From assembly GCF_003002025.1 (NCBI RefSeq), contig NZ_PVZB01000011.1, positions 1 to 64,000 of the forward strand: a stretch of 64,000 nt of DNA, in the 5' to 3' direction. Each line of letters starts with the position of its first letter. Positions within the stretch are counted from its first letter, which is position 1. Below, piece after piece: positions 59,015-64,000 of this stretch. The notes under the pieces were generated by a model. The model worked only from the letters and a program-made list of their open reading frames with translations. It was not told where the DNA came from and made no database searches. The position numbers and the translations under genes are program-made. Source of the stretch: Paraburkholderia sp. BL25I1N1. Lineage in GTDB: Bacteria; Pseudomonadota; Gammaproteobacteria; Burkholderiales; Burkholderiaceae.

Positions 59015-60136
59015 ATGAACGTAGGTCTCGTAGGTTGGCGCGGCATGGTCGGCAGCGTCCTGATGCAACGCATGCAGCAGGAAGGCGATTTCGATCTTAT
59101 CGAACCGGTGTTTTTCAGCACCAGCAACGCGGGCGGCAACGCGCCGTCGTTCGCCAAGAACGAGACCAAGCTCAAAGATGCAACAAGCATCGACGACCTG
59201 AAGAAGTGCCAAGCGATCATCTCGTGCCAGGGCGGCGACTACACGAACGAAGTGTTCCCAAAGCTGCGCGCTGCGGGTTGGAACGGCTACTGGATCGACG
59301 CGGCCTCGTCGCTGCGCATGAAGGACGACGCCGTCATCATTCTCGATCCGGTCAACCTCGACGTGATCAAGAACGCGCTGGTCAAGGGCCAGAAGAATTT
59401 CATCGGCGGCAACTGCACGGTTAGCCTGATGCTGATGGCGCTCGGCGGCCTGTTCCGCGAAAACCTCGTCGACTGGATGACGGCCATGACGTATCAGGCC
59501 GCTTCGGGCGCGGGCGCGCAAAACATGCGCGAACTGCTGCAGCAAATGGGCACGCTGTACGGCGCGGCCAAGGAAGACCTGGCGGATCCGTCGTCGGCGA
59601 TTCTCGACATCGACCGTCGCGTGCTCGCCGCGATGAACAGCGACCGCATGCCGACCGACAACTTTGGCGTGCCGCTCGCCGGCTCGCTGATTCCGTGGAT
59701 CGACAAGGATCTCGGCAATGGCATGTCGAAGGAAGAGTGGAAGGGCGGCGCGGAAACCAACAAGATTCTCGGCAAGCCGGCCATGGGCACGCCGGGTTCG
59801 ATTCCCGTGGACGGCCTGTGCGTGCGCATCGGCGCCATGCGCTGCCACTCGCAGGCATTGACCATCAAGCTGAATAAGGACGTGCCGCTGGACGAAGTGA
59901 ACAGCATCCTCGCGTCGGGCAACGACTGGGTCAAGGTCGTACCGAACGAGCGCGAAGCGTCGATGCGCGATCTGTCCCCGGCGGTGGTGACGGGTACGCT
60001 GACGGTGCCGGTCGGCCGCGTGCGCAAACTGGCCATGGGCGGCGAATATCTGTCGGCTTTCACGGTCGGCGATCAGCTGTTGTGGGGCGCCGCGGAACCG
60101 CTGCGTCGTATGCTTCGCATTGTGCTCGACAAGTAA
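59015..60136 (+). CDS. asd: aspartate-semialdehyde dehydrogenase
   Basis: 373 residues from ATG 59015 ([19 protein letters not shown]) with AAGGG 9 bp upstream. Motifs: [17 protein letters not shown] with the catalytic Cys near residue 135, [18 protein letters not shown], and [16 protein letters not shown] with the active-site His. Makes aspartate semialdehyde for Lys, Met, Thr and Ile as well as diaminopimelate. A Thr/Ile/Lys leader ORF and hairpins precede it. Confidence 0.97.
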   Translation: MNVGLVGWRGMVGSVLMQRMQQEGDFDLIEPVFFSTSNAGGNAPSFAKNETKLKDATSIDDLKKCQAIISCQGGDYTNEVFPKLRAAGWNGYWIDAASSLRMKDDAVIILDPVNLDVIKNALVKGQKNFIGGNCTVSLMLMALGGLFRENLVDWMTAMTYQAASGAGAQNMRELLQQMGTLYGAAKEDLADPSSAILDIDRRVLAAMNSDRMPTDNFGVPLAGSLIPWIDKDLGNGMSKEEWKGGAETNKILGKPAMGTPGSIPVDGLCVRIGAMRCHSQALTIKLNKDVPLDEVNSILASGNDWVKVVPNEREASMRDLSPAVVTGTLTVPVGRVRKLAMGGEYLSAFTVGDQLLWGAAEPLRRMLRIVLDK

Positions 60137-60173
60137 AGTAAACTACGCGCTCACGACGCGTAGAAAACTCAAG

Positions 60174-60201
60174 AAGCGTCGCGCTTGCGCGGCGCTTTTT
60201 T
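60174..60201 (+). terminator. intrinsic terminator after asd
   Basis: Stem AAGCGTCGCG pairing with CGCGGCGCTT (one G-T pair), 4-nt loop, followed by a run of six T. Lies 37 bp after the asd stop. Confidence 0.8.
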
Positions 60202-60275
60202 CATTGTGTGCTCCGATTATCTTGTCTCTTTCCAACCGCAAAAAAGGGCTGCGCGCTGACGCGCCAGGAGTCCCG

Positions 60276-62918
60276 ATGAACCTTCGACTCTCATCCCTTC
60301 GGGCTATGTTCAATCTCCAGGGTGCGAGCCGATTGACGGCCGCCGCCGCTTTGTCCGCCGCGCTTGCGTGCGCTGGCGTGGGCAGCGCGGTCGCCGCGCC
60401 GGGCGACGCCGCCAGCGCGCCGGACGCCGCCTCCGTTTCGTACGCGAACGGCGGCCAGGTGACGGTGCGGCCCGGGCAGTCGCTGAACGACGTGGCGATT
60501 GCCGTCACGCAGTCGCATGACAAGGCGACGCTCGCGCGCGCCTCGCGGGCGTTATTCGATGCGAACCCGAATGCCTTCATGAGCCACGACCCGAGCCGGT
60601 TGCGGCTGGGCGCGGTGTTGACGGTGCCGGTGCTGGATGCGTCGGGTGCGCTGGCGGCGTCGGCGGCGGGTGTTGCGGCGGCGCCTGGTTCGGCATCGAA
60701 TGCGGCACCTAACGCGACAACCAACGCGGCACCGGCGGCCGACGCGGCGAGTGCCGTGGCGCAGGTCAATGCGGCGGCGGCAAGCGCAGCAAGTGCGGCG
60801 GCGCGCGCGGCGACGCCGGCCGCTCCCGCTGTTTCGGCGATGGCCAGTGCGGCTACCGAAGCAAGCTCGGCGACGCCGGGTGGCACGGCTGCATCCGCGC
60901 CGGTCGCGGGATCGCAGGCGGCGGCATTGCCGGCCAGCGGCACCCATGAGTGGGCCGGTTCGATTCAGCCCTCGGCTAGCGAGGCTGAGGGCGCATCAAC
61001 GGCGGGCACCGGAACGACTCCGGCGATGACCGCCGCGCAGCCGGCATCGCAACCGCGCGCGCAGGTGTCGAGCTTGCAGCAATTGCTCGCGCTGAAAAAT
61101 CGCGTGCTGATGGAGTTGCAGAAGCACGGCATCGGTGGGACGCCTCCCGCTACGAGCGCTGCGTCGTCCGGGGTCGCGCAGCCGCCGGTTGGCGCGTCGT
61201 CAGCGGCGGCTGTGCCGAGTCATGGCGCTACGCCGGTGGCATCGACGTCGAATGAAGCCGGCATGTCGCAGACGGAGTTGAGCGTGGCGGCGGCGATAGG
61301 CGCGGCGCTGGTCGCGCTGCTGACGGCGCTGCGTATGGGGCGGCGGAAGCGCGAACGGGCGGCGGCGGAGGCTGCGTCGGCGGGCGGCGATGTGGGAGTG
61401 TCCGCGCGGGCAATAGACTCGCTGGACGCCGCTTCGACGCGCGAGCAGACTCCGGCGGGCGGAGCGCCCGACGTCGGCGCTGATGCGGTCGTTGGAAATG
61501 CGGCGGCACAGGCGGCTGCGGAGCGTGAAGCTGCGGAAGGCAACGCGGCGGCGCGTGAAATGGCGGAACGGGTCGCGGCAGAGCGCGACGCGGAGATTCG
61601 TCAGGCTGCCGCGCGGGAGGCGACGGAGAAAGCGGCGGCGGAACGTGTAGCGGAAGAACAAGCTGCGGCAGAGCGTGCCGCGGCGGAACGCACGGCAGCG
61701 GAACATGCAGCGGCGGAGCAGGCAGCGGCAGAACGCGCAGCGGCAGAACATGCAGCGGCAGAACATGCAGCGGCAGAACATGCAGCGGCAGAACATGCAG
61801 CGGCGGAGCGCGTGGCAGCGGAGCGCGCTGCGGCAGAACAGGCCGCGACAGCACATGCAGCGGCAGAGCGCACGGCAGCGGAGCAGGCTGCGGCAGAGCG
61901 CACGGCCGCCGAGTACGCCGAGGCCCAACATACCGCCGCCGAACACACGGCGGCCGAGCAAGTGGATGCCGAGCACGCAGCCGCAGACCACGCAGCACAA
62001 GACCGTCCCGCAGCCCACACGGCTTTCCCTTCACCCGACCTCAGCGCGCCCGACCACATCTCACAAGAGCGCGCCGCAACACCCGCATCCGTCGAACCTG
62101 AGCAATTGAATCCAGCCATTGCTCCGTCCGCTCAGAGCGGTTCCATTCCCGAACCCCTCCCAGCGTCCCGCCACGACGACTTCGACAGCGCGACCACGGC
62201 CGCGAGCCTTGCCGCCGCAGCGGAACTAGGCGCAGAGGCCTTGCCCCTGGCTCCGCTGGAGCCCGTCGACGACGCCTTCTTGCACGTGGAACCCTCCCAC
62301 CGCCTGCAATGGGATGACGCGCCGGCTGCGCGGCTGGAACCGTCGATCGAGCCAGAACCGCGAGCGCAACCGCAATCCGCGCCCGCAGCCGTGCCGACCG
62401 AATTCCCGCGCGACGCCGTCGATGCGTTCGGCAGCCTCGACATGCCATTGCCCCCGCGCGTCGAGTCGTCCGCCGATGGCTTGCAAGCGCCCGCCTCACT
62501 GTCGAGCCAGCCGGTGGCGTCGCCGGAAACCACGGCACAACAAGCCGTGCCATTGCTCCACCCGGACGACGACACGCCGCATATCGCCGACGAAATCACT
62601 GCCGGCACCGCAGGCCACGCGGCCGTCGCGGGCTTGGGCGCGGGTTTTGGCAGCGGTCTGGGTGCGGCCGGCTTCGGCGCGTTGAAGCTCGATTTCGACC
62701 TCGAGTTACCGCCGAGCCCGGCCCAGCCGTTGCCGGCGTTTACGCAGAACGATCTGAGCCGCATCGCCCGCAACAAGCTCGAACTGGTGGCCGAATACAT
62801 CGAACTCGGCGATCTGTCCGGCGCGCGCGCGCTCATCAACGAAGTGATCGAGGCGAACGATCCGGGTACACGCACCGAGGCCCGCGCGTTACTCTCGACG
62901 CTCGCTCCGTTGTCGTGA
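60276..62918 (+). CDS. fimV: FimV-like protein with LysM-type and FimV C-terminal domains
   Basis: 880 residues from ATG 60276 with AGGAG 5 bp upstream; the longer frame lacks a start signal. A signal-like N-terminus ([19 protein letters not shown]) is followed by a LysM-like region ([16 protein letters not shown]... to AVLTVP), an Ala-rich linker, and a membrane segment [16 protein letters not shown] at about residues 337-353. A cytosolic Ala/Glu coiled coil with perfect 15-bp DNA repeats comes next. The end, LARNK-like [19 protein letters not shown] and [19 protein letters not shown], is the FimV C-terminal domain. FimV proteins bind peptidoglycan and assist pili and polar complexes. In Burkholderiaceae this gene often sits between asd and truA. 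Confidence 0.9.
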   Translation: MNLRLSSLRAMFNLQGASRLTAAAALSAALACAGVGSAVAAPGDAASAPDAASVSYANGGQVTVRPGQSLNDVAIAVTQSHDKATLARASRALFDANPNAFMSHDPSRLRLGAVLTVPVLDASGALAASAAGVAAAPGSASNAAPNATTNAAPAADAASAVAQVNAAAASAASAAARAATPAAPAVSAMASAATEASSATPGGTAASAPVAGSQAAALPASGTHEWAGSIQPSASEAEGASTAGTGTTPAMTAAQPASQPRAQVSSLQQLLALKNRVLMELQKHGIGGTPPATSAASSGVAQPPVGASSAAAVPSHGATPVASTSNEAGMSQTELSVAAAIGAALVALLTALRMGRRKRERAAAEAASAGGDVGVSARAIDSLDAASTREQTPAGGAPDVGADAVVGNAAAQAAAEREAAEGNAAAREMAERVAAERDAEIRQAAAREATEKAAAERVAEEQAAAERAAAERTAAEHAAAEQAAAERAAAEHAAAEHAAAEHAAAEHAAAERVAAERAAAEQAATAHAAAERTAAEQAAAERTAAEYAEAQHTAAEHTAAEQVDAEHAAADHAAQDRPAAHTAFPSPDLSAPDHISQERAATPASVEPEQLNPAIAPSAQSGSIPEPLPASRHDDFDSATTAASLAAAAELGAEALPLAPLEPVDDAFLHVEPSHRLQWDDAPAARLEPSIEPEPRAQPQSAPAAVPTEFPRDAVDAFGSLDMPLPPRVESSADGLQAPASLSSQPVASPETTAQQAVPLLHPDDDTPHIADEITAGTAGHAAVAGLGAGFGSGLGAAGFGALKLDFDLELPPSPAQPLPAFTQNDLSRIARNKLELVAEYIELGDLSGARALINEVIEANDPGTRTEARALLSTLAPLS
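61741..61800 (+). repeat. four perfect 15-bp tandem repeats inside fimV
   Basis: CGGCAGAACATGCAG is repeated four times without change, encoding AAEHA units of the FimV coiled coil (from about residue 489). Degenerate copies flank it. In-frame slippage would change the coil length. Confidence 0.9.
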
Positions 62919-63727
62919 AGCGTATTGCTCTAGGCGTGCAGTACGACGGTTCGGCATTCTGTGGCTGGCAGTCGCAACCGCACCGTAACACCGTGCAGGA
63001 CGAGCTTGAGCGGGCACTGCGCGAGTTTGCGCAGACACCGGTGCAAACCGTCGTCGCAGGTCGCACGGATACGGGCGTGCATGGCCTTGGGCAGGTCGTG
63101 CACTTCGATACCGAACTGGATCGTGCCGACGTTTCCTGGGTTCGCGGTACCAATTCGTTCCTGCCGAAGACGATCTCGGTGCAGTGGGCCAAGCCGATGC
63201 CCGATGAGTTCCACGCGCGTTTTTCCGCGTTCGAGCGGACCTATTACTACGTGCTGTATGTCCATCCAGTGCGCTCGCCGATGCTGGCGACACGGGCCGG
63301 CTGGGTGCATACGCCGCTCGACGTCGACGCGATGCAGAAGGCCGCCGCTCATCTGCTCGGCGAACACGACTTTTCGGCATTCCGTTCGTCGCAATGCCAG
63401 GCGAAAACGCCGGTCAAGCACCTGTATCAGATCGACGTGAAGCAAGAGGGAGACTTCGTCCATTTCCGTTTTCGGGCGAACGCGTTCCTGCACCACATGG
63501 TGCGCAACCTGATGGGCTGCCTCGTCTACATCGGCGGTGGCCGTCGTCCGGTCGAATGGATGGCCGAGGTGCTCGCGAGCCGCGATCGCGATTTCGCCGC
63601 GCCGACCTTCATGCCGGACGGTTTGTATCTGGCGCAGGTGGGCTATCCTGCGCAATTCGCCGTGCCCGCGCCGCACACGGGCAGCGTGCCGTGGAGTACC
63701 GTATGGACCGAGCAAGCGCAAACATGA
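62915..63727 (+). CDS. truA: tRNA pseudouridine(38-40) synthase
   Basis: 270 residues from a GTG start that overlaps the fimV stop by 4 bp. Motifs: [36 protein letters not shown] with the catalytic Asp in [22 protein letters not shown], and [20 protein letters not shown]. Modifies the tRNA anticodon stem-loop. Its end overlaps trpF by 4 bp. Confidence 0.96.
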   Translation: MKRIALGVQYDGSAFCGWQSQPHRNTVQDELERALREFAQTPVQTVVAGRTDTGVHGLGQVVHFDTELDRADVSWVRGTNSFLPKTISVQWAKPMPDEFHARFSAFERTYYYVLYVHPVRSPMLATRAGWVHTPLDVDAMQKAAAHLLGEHDFSAFRSSQCQAKTPVKHLYQIDVKQEGDFVHFRFRANAFLHHMVRNLMGCLVYIGGGRRPVEWMAEVLASRDRDFAAPTFMPDGLYLAQVGYPAQFAVPAPHTGSVPWSTVWTEQAQT

Positions 63728-64000
63728 ACTCAACCGAAAACCTCGCAAACGAATCCCACGAAGGCGCCCCGCAGCAGGCCGCGCCGCATCGCACGCGTAT
63801 CAAGCTGTGCGGCCTGTCAAAGCCCGGAGACGTGTTCCACGCGATCGACCTCGGCGCCGATGCAATCGGCCTCGTGTTCTACCCGCCGAGCCCGCGGTCG
63901 GTCAGCGTCGCGCAGGCGGTCGAGCTGGTGCACGATGTGCCGCCGTTCGTCTCGGTGGTCGGCTTGTTCGTCAACGCCACCCCGGACTGGATCCGCGAGG
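63724..64000 (+). CDS. trpF: phosphoribosylanthranilate isomerase, 5' part
   Basis: The first 92 codons of trpF are in the window, with the 3' end beyond 64000. After a non-conserved N-terminus ([12 protein letters not shown]...), [19 protein letters not shown] and [18 protein letters not shown] are the TIM-barrel start of TrpF, with the catalytic Cys in KLCG. Overlap with truA (ATGA) shows operon translation. Tryptophan biosynthesis. Confidence 0.94.
   Translation, partial: MNSTENLANESHEGAPQQAAPHRTRIKLCGLSKPGDVFHAIDLGADAIGLVFYPPSPRSVSVAQAVELVHDVPPFVSVVGLFVNATPDWIRE

Noticed and set aside
58694-59848. 384-residue minus-strand frame over the asd leader
   Set aside because: Shadow of asd; its extension over the leader region has no start signal or motif.
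61741-61800. CRISPR array
   Set aside because: Repeats are 15 bp, directly adjacent, without spacers and in frame within fimV.
61200-62034. Long Cys/Arg-rich and Ala-rich frames opposite fimV
   Set aside because: By-products of the tandem Ala/Glu repeats on the coding strand.

Overview
The window comes from a high-GC betaproteobacterium of the Burkholderiaceae, most likely Paraburkholderia or Burkholderia. The evidence is the order of the core genes (acnA, prpD, prpC, a citE-like gene, mdh, a GntR gene, sdhCDAB, sdhE, gltA, then leuC, leuD, leuB, asd, fimV, truA, trpF) together with strong G/C third-position codon use. No rRNA, tRNA or CRISPR array was found.

Region 1, about 1-20.8 kb, is an accessory island of lower GC. 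Its left part is a five-gene minus-strand operon that matches type I Druantia anti-phage defence: druA (DUF4338 family), druB, druC, druD and the giant helicase druE. Upstream of druA lies a worn stretch (11.1-14.2 kb) with frameshifted genes and two paralogous glycine-rich small proteins. Next comes a mobility module on the minus strand (14.2-20.1 kb): three tyrosine-recombinase-like proteins of 687, 681 and 398 residues plus a 174-residue coiled-coil protein, with a divergent XRE regulator. The island ends at a response-regulator gene that has lost its first ~40 codons, so this gene is the probable insertion target or junction.

Region 2, 20.8-38.1 kb, is core metabolism. After the truncated regulator come an Hpt protein and a membrane protein, then the TCA/methylcitrate block. 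On the minus strand lie acnA, prpD, an MliC-like protein, prpC, a citE-like lyase and mdh. A divergent GntR regulator with an 18-bp palindrome precedes the plus-strand sdhCDAB-sdhE and gltA genes.

Region 3, 38.1-54.9 kb, is accessory chromosome. It holds an RND multidrug efflux system whose TetR regulator is flanked by two matching operators, and two related HxlR-oxidoreductase cassettes, one of which carries an 84-bp relic of a deleted paralogue. Orphan genes follow: a single receiver domain, two proteins of unknown function and a Crp/Fnr regulator.

Region 4, 55.1-64 kb, holds leucine biosynthesis (leuC, leuD, leuB) with an entericidin-like lipoprotein between leuC and leuD, then asd, fimV, truA and the start of trpF. 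The 365-bp gap before asd contains an unannotated 39-codon ORF ending in a Thr/Ile/Lys run, followed by mutually exclusive hairpins. This looks like a thr-operon-type attenuator acting on aspartate-family synthesis, and is the most interesting regulatory candidate in the window.
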